DNA of 64,000 nt from Rhyacichthys aspro. Lineage: Eukaryota; Chordata; Actinopteri; Gobiiformes; Rhyacichthyidae. The notes beneath the pieces were generated by a model, which saw only the letters and a program-made list of their open reading frames with translations, did not search any database and had not been told where the DNA came from. Positions 52,878 through 63,415 of the stretch are shown one piece after another; position 1 is the stretch's first letter, and the number at the start of each line of letters is the position of its first letter. A program made the translations under genes and the position numbers. The stretch is taken from NCBI GenBank assembly GCA_036850595.1, contig CM072148.1, positions 24,293,352-24,357,351 on the forward strand, written 5' to 3'.

Positions 52878-53346
52878 TAGCCTGGCCAGCCAGACCGACT
52901 TTCTCATTGTATTACATACAGAGAAAGTTAGTCTGGGATCGCTCGATTTAAACAGGATTTCAAGGCAGGACCATGGGCAGAACTAACGCTCGCTGAGTGA
53001 ACCAATCAGAGAAACCAAGGATGTGACGTAAGGAAAGCGAAACTTATTCTAGTTGTCAACAAACCACAGCGTACAGCAGCATGGCTCGAGAGAGAAGATG
53101 CTTCGGTGACGGTGAATGACTTCTGTTGTTTTTGTCAGAAAAATCTGAGGACACGGGGTGTAATATCGAGTTTAGTGCTTATTTCGATCGTTGTAAGCTA
53201 CCGAAACCTGCTACTGTTTCGCCTCCCTCGCTACGATTGGTCGGAAAGAAAGCGCCGGAGCAGAAATCGGGGGCAGATTGGGCGATCCCAGACTAACTTT
53301 CTCTGTATGTAATACAATGAGAAAGTCGGTCTGGCTGGCCAGGCTA
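52878..53346. mobile_element. Palindromic-ended MITE with 9-bp duplication, copy 2
   Basis: A 469-bp element with TAGCCTGGCCAGCCAGAC / GTCTGGCTGGCCAGGCTA ends and the same interior as 37772-38272, in reverse. The flanks are ATAGCATGT on both sides (52869-52877, 53347-53355). The interior + strand near 53110-53160 reads NDFCCFCQKNLRTRG, a possible Cys-rich coding remnant that is also recognisable, frame-broken, in copy 1. Confidence 0.85.
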
Positions 53347-53587
53347 ATAGCATGTCCCTGCCAATGTGTGATTGCCAATCACACTTTTTTTATTCAGCGG
53401 CCAATAAAATCTAAAATATAATATTAAAAAACCTGTAATGTCAATGCTGTGAAAGTTCATTTCAAACATGGTAAAACGTGATATCTCATGAACTTATGAC
53501 ATCTGTGTTTAAGGAGTTAATGCTGCCTAAAGCAGTCAAACTCAGTGCAACCTGTACTGTGGTGAAAACCTGTGCTGTCTCCACAGG

Positions 53588-54658
53588 ATGTCCTTGTCTG
53601 GGGCCCGTCATGTCATCTGGAGCTCACAGGGGTTAGTGGCTTACCTCAGCCCCCGGCCCTGGACCCCAGGCTCTGTGGTTCTGGAGCATAGCCCACCTGG
53701 AGTCTGCGGAGGGAGTGTCTTTGACCTGGAGGAACAGCTTTATATGTCCATGATGCATGGGGCCAGAGTGGTAGCACTGCAGCTTTGTGAGAAGATGGCT
53801 ATTCACAGATGTGCCCTGGTGTCCAGACCCCACTCAGATCAGCCCACACAGGTCAGACTGCTGTATGTCAATGACATCTTCTGTCCTCTGGTCCTTTCAG
53901 AGTCTCTGATGGTCCTCTCAGAGTCTCTGAGGGTCCCCTCTCATTGTCCCAGTCTCTGATCCTCTCAGGTCCAGCTCCTGCCTCTTCATGGTCTGGATGC
54001 AAAGTGGTGCCCTCACATAGCAGCAGAGGAGGAGTACCATGTGCATGACCCGGGTTACTGCACCTCAAAAAGTGGACCCCGGTGGCACGAGTCCCATCTG
54101 ACGGAGCTGCAGGCCCGGGTCCGAGCAGTGCTGCCGGACCCCAAGGCCCCTGCCGATCTGAGCTTCCTGGGAGAGGACCCTTCTCATTCCGGGCTCTTCT
54201 CAAGGATTGTCCGCGGGGAGGAGCCCCACTGGAGGCTGTGGGAGGACAAGGCCCACGTGGCCTTTCTCACTCCGTTTCCCAACACACCTGGGCTCACTGT
54301 GGTGGTCCCGCGCAAACCCCTGCCCTCAGATATATTCAGCCTGGAGGAACCAGATTATAATGCTCTGCTGAGGGCCTCGCAGGAAGTGGCCCTGCTCCTC
54401 CAGAGGGGCTTAGGGGCCTCAGCAGTTGGGCTGATATTTGAGGGCTTTGAGATTGACTATGCTCACGCCAAACTTATCCCTCTGTCTTCATCATCTTCAG
54501 TGTCTTCATCGCGGTATGGGCATGGCAGGCCTGGAGCAGCTCCATTCTACAGCTTGTACCCAGGGTTTGTGAGCTCAGAGGAGGGCCCTGAGCTCAGCGC
54601 TCAGAGCCTCTCACAGCTCTGCAGTCTCCTCACAGAACACCAGTGTCCACACACATGA
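53588..54658 (+). CDS. Tandem HIT-superfamily protein with degenerate His triads (two exons)
   Basis: It joins 53588-53851 and 53969-54658, phase 0, giving 317 residues. The donor is CACAG/GTCAGA and the acceptor CTCTCAG. The exon opens one base before the ATG, after acceptor CTCCACAG, so a noncoding exon probably lies upstream. The second half is HIT-like: FSRIVRGEEPHWRLWEDKAH, FLTPFPNTPGLTVVVPRKP, then EGFEIDYAHAKLIPL where HIT enzymes have the His triad. Here it reads Tyr-x-His-x-Lys, keeping only the central His. The first half (LVAYLSPRPWTPGSVVLEH, VQLLPLHGLD) looks like a second HIT fold with no His left. Activity as a nucleotide hydrolase is uncertain. ATTAAA at about 54726 may be the poly(A) signal. 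I do not recognise a gene name. Confidence 0.75.
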
Positions 54659-54763
54659 TGCACACAGGATGCACTTCTCAAACAGTATATAGCTACAGCG
54701 TGCGCTAAAATATATTTTTTTAATATTAAATTATTTTTGTGAAAATCCTTCTGACTTCACATA

Positions 54764-54842
<79 letters not shown>

Positions 54843-54849
54843 ATATATA
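54764..54849. repeat. (TG)n(TA)n compound microsatellite, left half
   Basis: TGTGTG for about 28 bases, then TATATA for about 45, then a TGTG step. It continues at 55580-55660 on the far side of a hAT insertion. Confidence 0.93.
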
Positions 54850-54854
54850 TACGT

Positions 54855-55572
54855 CAGTGGCGGGCCGTGCATTTCACGCTTAGGCCTTCAGTGACGTACC
54901 ACTCATAGTTGCTCGTCTGGAAATGACAGACAAACCCTTTTCCTTTCCAGGCTAGCTAGCCGTTGTGAAACACCTTAGTACACCGTGAGACACCGTGAAA
55001 ACTAAAATAAAGACAAATACGATGTTTCAAACTCACATAAATCACACATTTCCATTGTAATAAGGCTATAACAGCGTTACAAATAAACTTTACCGTGTGC
55101 ACCTGTTTGACCAGTAGTAGAATGATTTCGTAGGCAGATATTTGAGTCTTTATCACTGTTTTTCGTATTTCTCTGACTTCTCTCGTGTCTTTTATCTCCC
55201 GCTACTGCTCAAATAGACTTCCGGTCCGCAAGATTACGTGACTCATAAAAAGTATAATTTCTTATTAAGCACAGGTAATTTTACCGATAAAATAAACACC
55301 TTAAGCTATAAAGCCATGTTACACATTACTATAAAATGACGCAAATTAAGTTTGCCTGACAACACAAGCTAGCTGAAATATAATTGGGTAAAAACTGTAC
55401 CATGATAAACAACATTGGAAGCCACTGAACTAAGTGGATATAATATAACATAAAGAGAACAGAGAATAGAGAATAATTTTGTTTACATATTTATGAAACT
55501 AAAATAAATTTACTTTTTGAGCATGTTTAGGCCAGCAGAGAAGGCCTTGCTGGCCCTGACGGCCCACCACTG
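54855..55572. mobile_element. hAT-type MITE inserted in a dinucleotide repeat
   Basis: It starts CAGTGGCGGGCCGTGC and ends GGCCCACCACTG. The flanking duplication is ATATACGT (54847-54854 and 55573-55580). It is 718 bp and noncoding; the longest ORFs are unlike transposase. The terminal GGCCTT blocks are repeated near both ends. Confidence 0.85.
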
Positions 55573-55578
55573 ATATAC

Positions 55579-55579
<1 letters not shown>

Positions 55580-55665
<86 letters not shown>
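55580..55665. repeat. (TG)n(TA)n compound microsatellite, right half
   Basis: TGTGTG for about 38 bases, TATATA for about 15, then TGTG again. Originally contiguous with 54764-54849. Confidence 0.93.
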
Positions 55666-55668
<3 letters not shown>

Positions 55669-56240
55669 ATATCACCCCTCCACGTCCAGAGCGTGGATTT
55701 ATCATTTAACTGGTGACATTAATTAAACACCTAGCCGGGTAGCTACACTCAATAATACAGGAAGGAGTGGGAATCAAATTCTGAATCTAAAGCCTGGATG
55801 AAGCCATTTATTGAATTTATTGTTTATATTTGTATTTCCATATAAATCTTTTTATGTAATGGTCAAAGGTTTTGATTTTGTGAACAAAATAGTATAATTG
55901 CCAAGACACCCACAATAGTAAGAAAATAAATAGTAATTTTTTTATTGGACCAGTGACGAGACAGAGATTCCTTTTCGAGGCTGGCTCCATTTGTCAAACA
56001 AGAAATTAACACAAACACATGTTCAAAACATGTTTTAAATAAAGATTAGCAAATATACAATAACAATACTTGTGTTGGTGACATCTTCTGTTCTCTGTAT
56101 TTGTTTTACTGTAAAACAACAATATTCCTTTTGACTTAAAACATAGTTGATTCAATGCTTTACCTTCACTTTACCATTTGTCGAGATTTGACTTCTAGAC
56201 TAGTAATTATTGCTAAATCCAAAACAACAGGTTATATGTA
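55666..56240. other. No gene recognised
   Basis: AT-rich sequence with no conserved motif or ORF over about 50 codons. Confidence 0.45.
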
Positions 56241-56840
56241 CTGTAGTCCCTCACTATAACGTGGTTCACCTTTCGCGGCCTTGCTGTTTCGCGGAATTTT
56301 TTTTGTGCAATTTTGCATGCTTTTTTTTTATAGCGTATGAACGTGCATTGTGTCCTGATTGGCTAAGGGAGAACTTGCGCATTGTCTTCTGCGTCCTTAT
56401 TGGCTAAGGGACTGTGGACCATTGTCAATCAATCTCCTCCATGCCGTGTCTCCTGTACAGTACAGAATGCGTTCGGCTTGCCAAATTTACATAAATGTTC
56501 GACTCCGTCAGTGTGACTCTGAAGTGCAGTATGTCTGCAAGTTTTCTCTCCGACAAAGCCCACAATGTCGACGAAACGTTCTGCACTGACAATGACACCT
56601 GCGGTCGCACCCAAAAGGCAGAGGAAGATGCTAAGGTTTGAACTTTGAGAGTGTTTAAACAAGAGAGAAATGTGAGAAAATGTTAATGCCTGAGAAAAGT
56701 GTATATAGTGTGTGGCGAGGGGTTTTACAGCCTTAAAACATACATAATAATTGTAAAAAATAAAGCCGACTACTTCGCGGATTTCCCCTATTGCGGGTTA
56801 TTTTTAGAACGTAACCCCCACGTTAAACGAGGGACCACTG
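56241..56840. mobile_element. Tigger-like (pogo) MITE, complete, TA duplication
   Basis: The 600-bp element runs from CTGTAGTCCCTCACTATAACG to GAGGGACCACTG between TA dinucleotides (56239-56240, 56841-56842). Its right 90 bases repeat the GCGGATTTCCCCTATTGCGGG and GAACGTAACCCC blocks common to vertebrate pogo/Tigger termini. A + strand remnant at 56565-56648 (27 codons, with PKRQRKML) resembles the N-terminal tail just before the DNA-binding domain of pogo transposases. The MITE therefore derives from an autonomous parent by internal deletion. Confidence 0.8.
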
Positions 56841-56849
56841 TAAAGAGAT

Positions 56850-59752
56850 TGGAGAAGGAATATTGCGAAAATATAACCCTTCAGTTCTCAGTCGTTTGGT
56901 TAGAGCTAAAAATGAGCTAAATACAATATTTTCTAAAAAAGCAGAATACTCACTTTTCAGAATTAAACAGAAGTGGTATGAGTACAGTGGTATGAATTGC
57001 TAGCTAATCAGTTAAAGGCACAACAAGCAGCTTGTCAAATTAGCACTATAAAAAAATGATGTTGGGAATATAATCACTAGCCAGAAAGGAATTAATACAG
57101 TATTTAAAGAATTTTACAAAAAATTATACTTACTTGATTTAAACATCGCTGAAGAATTTTTTGCAAAGCTAGCCCTCCATAAATTGACCACTCTAGAACA
57201 GCTGAACAAAGTTATCCAAATATAACCTAATGGGAAAACCCCGGGTTTGAATGGCATTCGTAACGAGTTTTATAAAAAAATTTGTATCTGTACTTGGCCC
57301 GGAAATTCTAAATACATTAAATTCTGCTATTGCTTCTCATCATCTCCCTTTTTCAACGACTGAATCCTTAATTACAATCATATTGAAAGAAGGGAAAGGC
57401 CCTCTGGAGTGTGGGAGTTATAGGCCGATAAGTCTTTTGTTCTGCGATGTGAAATTTTTCACAAAAAGATTTTCATTGCAAATGAACAAGGTTAGAGCAT
57501 CAATTATTCACCCAGACCAGGTTGGTTTTGTCAAGGGCAGAACCTCCTCTGATAGTTTAAGACGCCTCTTACACTTCATCTGGAAGTCCCAACACTTAAA
57601 TTGTCCAGTAGTGGCCCTGTCGTTAGACGCTGAGAAAGCGTTCGATAGGGTCAGCTGGAATTATCTGTATTATGCGCCTAAAGGTTTCGGGACTTCTTTT
57701 CAGTATGTTCTTAAAATGATTTATGTAAATCCAAAAGCGGTTGTAACAACTAATGGAATGAGATCATCCCAATTTTCACTAGAACGTGGGACTAAACAAG
57801 GGGATCCTCTATCACCACTTCTTTTTATTATTCCGCTTGAACCGTTGGCACAAGCTAACAGACAGAGCGATACAATAAAAGTAACAATGGGTGGCCGGGA
57901 TACCAAAACGCTGATTTTTTTTTTTAGACATACTGCTTTTATTGTCTGACCCTCATAAGTCATTACCTTCCTTATTGGATTTGGTTAATGTATTTTCAAA
58001 ACTATCTGGGTACCAGATTAACTGGACCAAATGCGAAATAATGCCACTTTCAAAGTTTTGCCACAAGAGTCATATCCAAAATTGGAAATTTCAGTGCATC
58101 GTGAAAAAGTCTTAAATACCTGGGTATACTCCTGAATCCTGGCTTGGAAGATATTAGACATGACAACTTTGCACCAACGATAAACAAAATAAGCCTAATT
58201 TTGAAGAAATTGCAAATTTCATTATGGGGTAGAGCCCAGATGATAAAGATGATTATCACACCAAAATTAATTTATTTGTTCAACTTACTACCCCTTACAG
58301 CTCCACAGTCTGCGTTTAAGACTATTGACAAAATTATAAGCAACTTCTTTTGGGCTGGTAAAAGGTCCAGAATGACTCTGAAAAAACTTCAGATTAGAAC
58401 AGAATTTGCTGGGTTACGTTTACTGAATATGCAGCACTACAAAGAGGCTTTTACAAGTGCACAAATAACAACACTTATATCAAACAAAGACGACAAACTG
58501 ATTTGGGTGGACTTGGAGAAAGAAAGAAATTTCCCATTTAAAGCTTCTGACTATCTGTCCCAACATCCTAATGATACGGTTAAATCTAATCCAATTATAG
58601 GCTGGTATACTAAAGGTATTCAGAATATAAACTGCTTTTTTCAGGACAATATTCTAGTGACATTTCAAGATCTACAGAATACATATGAATTAATAATAAA
58701 GATTTTTGGAAATGTTTACAAATAAGAGATTGTCTCTAAAAATTGAATAGATCTGTTACTAAACCTACCCATTGAATCACCTGTCTATTGTAAGTTGAAA
58801 AAATGGGGAAATTACCATGTTTGGTAAGCCTTATTTATAATTATCTTAATGAAAGTATCAATGTCGTCAATTTAGGGCTCCAAAAGTTGTGGGAAACGGA
58901 CTTTTAAAAAAAACAGTTGGGGAGGATGATTGGAGTACATTAGTTAAAAAAATGTTAAAGCCAATATGGGATGCACGGTCCAAACTCATTCAATTTAAAA
59001 TTCTCAATAGACTATACTGGACACCTGTAAAACTGCATAGAGTAGGAGTGTGCCACTCCAACGTCTGCTGGAGATGGAAACAAAGTCCTTGGGACATGAT
59101 TCATATGTTTCTTACCTGCCCGAGTCTGACCTCTTATTGGCATAGGATCATGGGAAAGATAAATAGCACCTTAAATTTGAATCTGGTCTTGACACCTGCA
59201 TTGTGTCTTCTAAATTATCTGGATCATAATGTTAAAATAGAAACAAAAAGAGCACATGGGCTTTAAATTGCACTTACTACTGCCAAGAGGGTCATACTAA
59301 GGCATTGGAAGGGGCTGAACAATCCCACTTATACTGAATGGATGCAGCTTTATCAGAGACAGCCTCGTATGAATGGCTGATTCAAAAGATAAATGGACAG
59401 CTTGATAAATATGAAAGTGTATGGGAACCTTTCTTAACTCAGATTGGAAGATCTTGATTATAGACAGCTCATAATGGAAGGTGCCGTGTGCCCCCTTCTG
59501 ATTTTTTTTTTTTTTTTTTTTGACTGGCTGGGGAGGGTTTTTTTTTTTTCCTTGGGGGAAAAGAAAAAAAAAAATCAAATCCTTCATTGTATGTTATCTT
59601 GCTTATTGTGTGTACTTTGGGTTTTATTTCAGTACATGATGTTGTTTGATTATGTGCTAAGCCCATATGTAAAACAAGATATATTTGTCATTTTTCTGCT
59701 GTACTTTGTACTTTTGAAGGATTGAATAAACCTAAAATTGAAAAAAAAAAAA
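56850..59752 (+). pseudogene. L1/Tx1-like LINE, 3' half with poly(A)
   Basis: The + strand carries the ORF2 linker (LEKEYCENITL near 56850), then RT: ECGSYRPISLLFCDVKFF, VGFVKGRTSSDSLRRLL, SLDAEKAFDRVSWNYLYY, TTNGMRSSQFSLERGTKQGD. The catalytic Asp-Asp block is degenerate (frame break and FLD instead of a full Asp pair near 57915). RT thumb and C-terminal domain follow (58144-58725, 58889-59266, with SPWDMIHMFLTCPSLTSYW as the zinc knuckle). AATAAA near 59724 and a 12-base A tract ending 59752 mark the 3' end. Multiple stops make it dead. Same family as 12780-14150. Confidence 0.82.
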
Positions 59753-59945
59753 AGGAAAACGTGCAAATTAGCTTCCTACAAGAAACCCTTCCTACAAGAA
59801 ATCTGCTCAAGAGCATGAGAAACTTGTTAAATTTGGATCTAAAAAAGTGTTTCACCCAAAGTCATAAGAGGAGGGTAGCTATACTAATTTCTAAATGTGT
59901 AAAACTTGAAGAATACAAAGTGATTAAAGTTAGAGGGTAGGTTTG
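59753..59945 (+). pseudogene. LINE endonuclease fragment
   Basis: The + strand frame reads NVQISFLQETLPTRNL and HKRRVAILISKCVKLEEYKV, the first two blocks of an L1/Tx1-type endonuclease. It begins directly after the poly(A) of the preceding LINE, which suggests insertion of that LINE into, or next to, an older relative. Confidence 0.55.
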
Positions 59946-59964
59946 TTATAGTAAAGGGTAAAAC

Positions 59965-60030
59965 CAGGGGTGTAAGTAACGAATTACAAGCACTCATGTT
60001 ACTGTAATTGTTTTTTTTCGGGGTAATTGT
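59965..60030. mobile_element. hAT-like terminal fragment
   Basis: AGGGGTGTAAGTAACGAATTACAAGCACTCATGTTACTGTAATT resembles the AGTAACG-rich subterminal DNA of the hAT elements near 26 kb. One end only. Confidence 0.4.
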
Positions 60031-60099
60031 ACCATCGATATGCTCTGTGAAGGGTTCCACTTCCTCAGTCTTAATTTTGACTAGTTCTCTATCAGAGAG

Positions 60100-60700
60100 G
60101 TTTTTAAACCAAGTGTTGTCCTCTTCTTTTCTCCTCCAGCTGCATTGACCTGTATCTTGTTGTAGTTGATTGTTGGTCAGTGTGTGAAATTTGCGAATTT
60201 GGCAATCCTTACTCTTCTTGTGAGAGTTGTGCTTTTTTCATCAAAATGTGAATCTCTTGCAGTGACTCCTCTGTTACCAATGTGTGTAGTCTCTTATGTG
60301 TATGTTCCAGTTTGATTTGCAGGTTGTCAATGGTGAAGTGGGTCTGTCTAATTCTTTCATTAAGGAGCTGGGTCTGGGCTTTTTGCAAGATGTTCTCTGC
60401 CGGTGTCCATGAACTGAGGAACTGAGCCTCAGGCTCTTAGGAAACAGTCCTTGTTGTCTGCATCTCAAGTTAAACCGAATGGTTTCTGTAGTCAGCCAGT
60501 TTCCTGGCAGTCTTCTCATACTCACATACCAGTTGAAGAGCATCTTTCCCAAAGTGAGTATCAAGACTTTAGTGAAGTTCTCAGTCATCCAGGTAGTCAT
60601 AATGTAGAAGGGTTGAGGAGAAGGCAAGTGGACTAAAAACAGAAGACGTTTCATGCATCCAAGGGACTTGCTGTCAATTCATTAGAAGACAAGACTGTGA
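60100..60700 (-). other. Unassigned repeat, possibly Penelope-like
   Basis: A minus-strand 126-codon frame (60654-60274) includes TTWMTENFTKVLIL, IRFNLRCRQQGLFPKSLRL and basic stretches. The TWMTEN and LRCRQ-type blocks recall the N-terminal region of Penelope-like elements in fish, but no RT or GIY-YIG block is present to prove it. Confidence 0.3.
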
Positions 60701-60739
60701 AATGAGCTTATATACCTGAGAGTGAGTGGTATAACCCGA

Positions 60740-61110
60740 GTTTTACCCAATGAGAGACTGGAAGTAGTATCAGTTTCATTAAAAACTTGGAATCTTGGAG
60801 TAATATTTCACCAGGATTTATTGTTTAAATTATACATTAACCAAGCTTGTAAAACAGCTTTTTTCATCTGCGCAAAATAGCCAAAATTAGGAATATCTTA
60901 TCCAATAATGATGCTGAAAAACTAATCCATCCATTTGTTACATCAAGGTTAGACTAGTGTAATTCTTTGCTGGCAGGGTGCCCAAATAGCTCCTTGAAAA
61001 GTTTTAAGCTCATCCAAAACTCAGCAGCTAGAATACTAACAGGAATAAACAGACGAGAGCACATTACCCCAGTGTTAGCCTCCCTCCACTGGCTTCCAAT
61101 AGAATTCAGA
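60740..61110 (+). pseudogene. L2-type LINE RT C-terminal fragment
   Basis: The + strand reads NLGVIFHQDLLFKLYINQ, LRKIAKIRNILSNNDAEKLI, PFVTSRLD, LIQNSAARILTGINRREHI and VLASLHWLPIEF, the end of RT in L2/CR1-type LINEs. The last piece (RLKTFLF-like, near 61630-61660) lies after about 500 bases of unrelated sequence. Confidence 0.75.
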
Positions 61111-61620
61111 AGTTCAGTTGTGCAGTTATGGTTGACAAAATGACTCAAAAGCATCAGTAGAGAAGTGTTGAGAACAAAAAAGCGGGTCTTTATGAAGTTG
61201 TGTTCATCCACAGGCTTTCTCCCACTCAACTCTCCTCTTTTTATCACTCTGAAAGCACTGAAGACTTACGCTGCTGTTTTTGTTACTTTTTGGCTGAAAA
61301 TAGAAACCAAAAGCAGCACAGTGCGGCACTGTTGCCACTTTTTAAGGCTAACTAAGAGAAAACTAGCCCGAAACACAGTAACTACAGTTCGTTTCAGGTG
61401 CCACTGAATTACGTCATCGCCCCAGAATGCATTGCGTAAGTAAAATAATGGCGCCTTCCGTAGGTCAAAAAAAGGCAGTAAACACAAGCGATTTAGTAAG
61501 GTACGTAGTAAGGAGTTTTCATGTGCCACTAACAATTAATTTTAGTAGAATAGGACAAAAACAACATATTAAGGTAAATAAATTCTAATGGTCAGGGTTC
61601 CTTTTAAAGAGGCAGACACA
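61111..61620. other. Unassigned insertion within the L2-type LINE
   Basis: Sequence between the two L2 pieces, with TTTTGGCTGAAAATAGAAACC and GAATTACGTCATCGCCCC. No ends or coding content I can classify. Confidence 0.4.
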
Positions 61621-61751
61621 GTCTTTACATTTAAGGTTAGACTTAAGACTTTCCTTTTTGATAGGGTTAATGGTCAGGACATTTACAGTAATAGTAATGA
61701 CAATTTCATTTATTGTCATTGTTATAATACAACGAGATTACATTAGAGCAG

Positions 61752-62130
61752 GGGTGGGCAAACTTTTTCGCTCAAGGACCACACTGGGTTTTAAAATCTG
61801 ACAGATGGGCCGGACCACTAAACTATAAACTAGGATTAATTACATTAGAAAACCTGTACCATTTCTTGCATAGACTGGTTAGTATAATGTTTGGTGGAAA
61901 AGTGGTGGCTGATATTATGTTCTTTGAAACCTGCAACAGTTTCTTGGCAAATAAGACATATGGTGCTGACTGGACTTCAGTCAATAATCTCAAATCTGTC
62001 TGTCCGCTCCATATTAAAAACTTGGTAGCTTTAGCAAAAGCACAAGGCATTTAAGGAAAATGACCAAATATATGCTGTCTTATATTAAATTATCAATACT
62101 TTGTAAATGCTTGGCGGGCCGCATTATACA
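61752..62130. mobile_element. hAT-like MITE (GGGTGGGCAAACTTTTT end)
   Basis: The left end CAGGGGTGGGCAAACTTTTTCG and the right-side GGCGGGCCGCATTAT (near 62110) resemble ends of common vertebrate hAT repeats. The right terminus is incomplete and no duplication was seen. Confidence 0.5.
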
Positions 62131-62793
62131 GCTCAACAACAAGAGTGTACTCTTGCCAAAAATGAGCCTTAGACCTCACCAATCTAACTTTTAAGATGGA
62201 GTACAAACTTTCCTAACTCTGATCTACGGTCACTCAAAAACTAAGATTTATTCAAAGAAAATTTTCCCACGCTATTAAATCAGATCAAACAGATCCTATC
62301 ACAATGGTCACCCCTCTCAATGTCCCCTGTGGAACGAGTGAACTCAGTTAAAATGGTTAAGGCACAGATAAGGCACTTTTTTACTTTGCCACTGTGTACC
62401 CTCTTACCTAAAACGAGTTAGTCACGGTGGATAGGGTTGTTCCTGAGTATGTTCACCAGGAGACTTAGAACTTTATGCTAGACCTTAGAAGTCCCTCAGT
62501 CAATGGTCCTGAACCTGATTCAAGAAAACCACAATTGGGCTATTTAAAAAAATAATGTTTATTTTTGGCTACTTTTCTAATGTGCTACAGCCACAAGAAA
62601 AATGTTTGTAGACTACAAAAAAATGTATGTAAAAAAAAAAAAGTACCTTTTCTCAGTTTGTGTTGATCTTGGGAATGTGATTAAATGTGCCTTTCAAATA
62701 ACGTCAGTTACGTCCTGTGAGTCATGCCTACAACATCTCGTTGGTTGGTGTGAATGCGTGTGTAGAGGCACTGTAAACAAATTGGGCTAGTTT
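62131..62793. other. No gene recognised; possible L2-type tail
   Basis: GTGGAACGAGTGAACTCAG and nearby stretches suggest old LINE-derived DNA. Otherwise AT-rich with poly(A) runs near 62618-62643. Confidence 0.4.
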
Positions 62794-63057
62794 TCATTCC
62801 ATTTGATCAGGTTTTGAGTTGTCATTGGGCTGGAAATTTTTCTTGGACCTCGCAACCCTGACTACTACAGACACCTGACCACAGCAGCTACTGTCTACAG
62901 CAGCCACCATCAAGTGGAGCTTGTCAAGGCCAAGGCCCAGTGCCTTATTATCTTCTTCAGTGAGTTGGTTTGGGAGGATCATCGTCGTGGGCTGGCACTT
63001 TTCTTGGACTTTAGATTCTCTCCTCCCACTTTGGCCAGAGTAGACCCACGGCTTCAT
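62794..63057 (-). other. 87-codon ORF of unknown nature
   Basis: The minus-strand frame contains EKCQPTTMILPNQ and KKNFQPNDNSKPDQ, two loosely similar segments, so an internal duplication is possible. It has no recognisable domain, no splice context and no poly(A) context. I would not call it a gene. Confidence 0.2.
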
Positions 63058-63114
63058 GTGAAATCCATTGGCCTCTAGGATCTGCTTGACGTTGGCTGTT
63101 ATTTGCTTAAGCTG

Positions 63115-63415
63115 GCTAGTGGACTACAGAGGACTACAGTGGACTACATAGTCTACAGAGAACTACAGAGGACAACAGTGGACTACAGAGGTCTACAGAG
63201 AATACATATGTCTACAGTGAACTACAGAGGTCTACAGAGTTCTACAGAGGACAACAGTGGACTACAGAGGTCTACAGAGAAAAACAGAGGTCTACAGTGG
63301 ATAACAGAGGTCTATAGAGAATACAGATGTCTACAGTGGACTACAGAGGTCTATAGAGAATACAGATGTCTACAGTGGACTACAGAGGTCTACAGTAGAC
63401 TACAGGGGTCTTTTC
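63115..63415. repeat. Minisatellite based on a GACTACAGAGGT/CTACAG unit
   Basis: About 300 bases of variants of GACTACAGAGGTCTACAG(A/T)G, with a basic 12-bp step and higher-order units of about 24-40 bases. The last units (AGAGAATACAGATGTCTACAG, 63317 and 63357) are nearly identical, showing recent local duplication. The repeat leaves one + strand frame open for about 100 codons, which is a shadow of the unit length. Confidence 0.88.
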
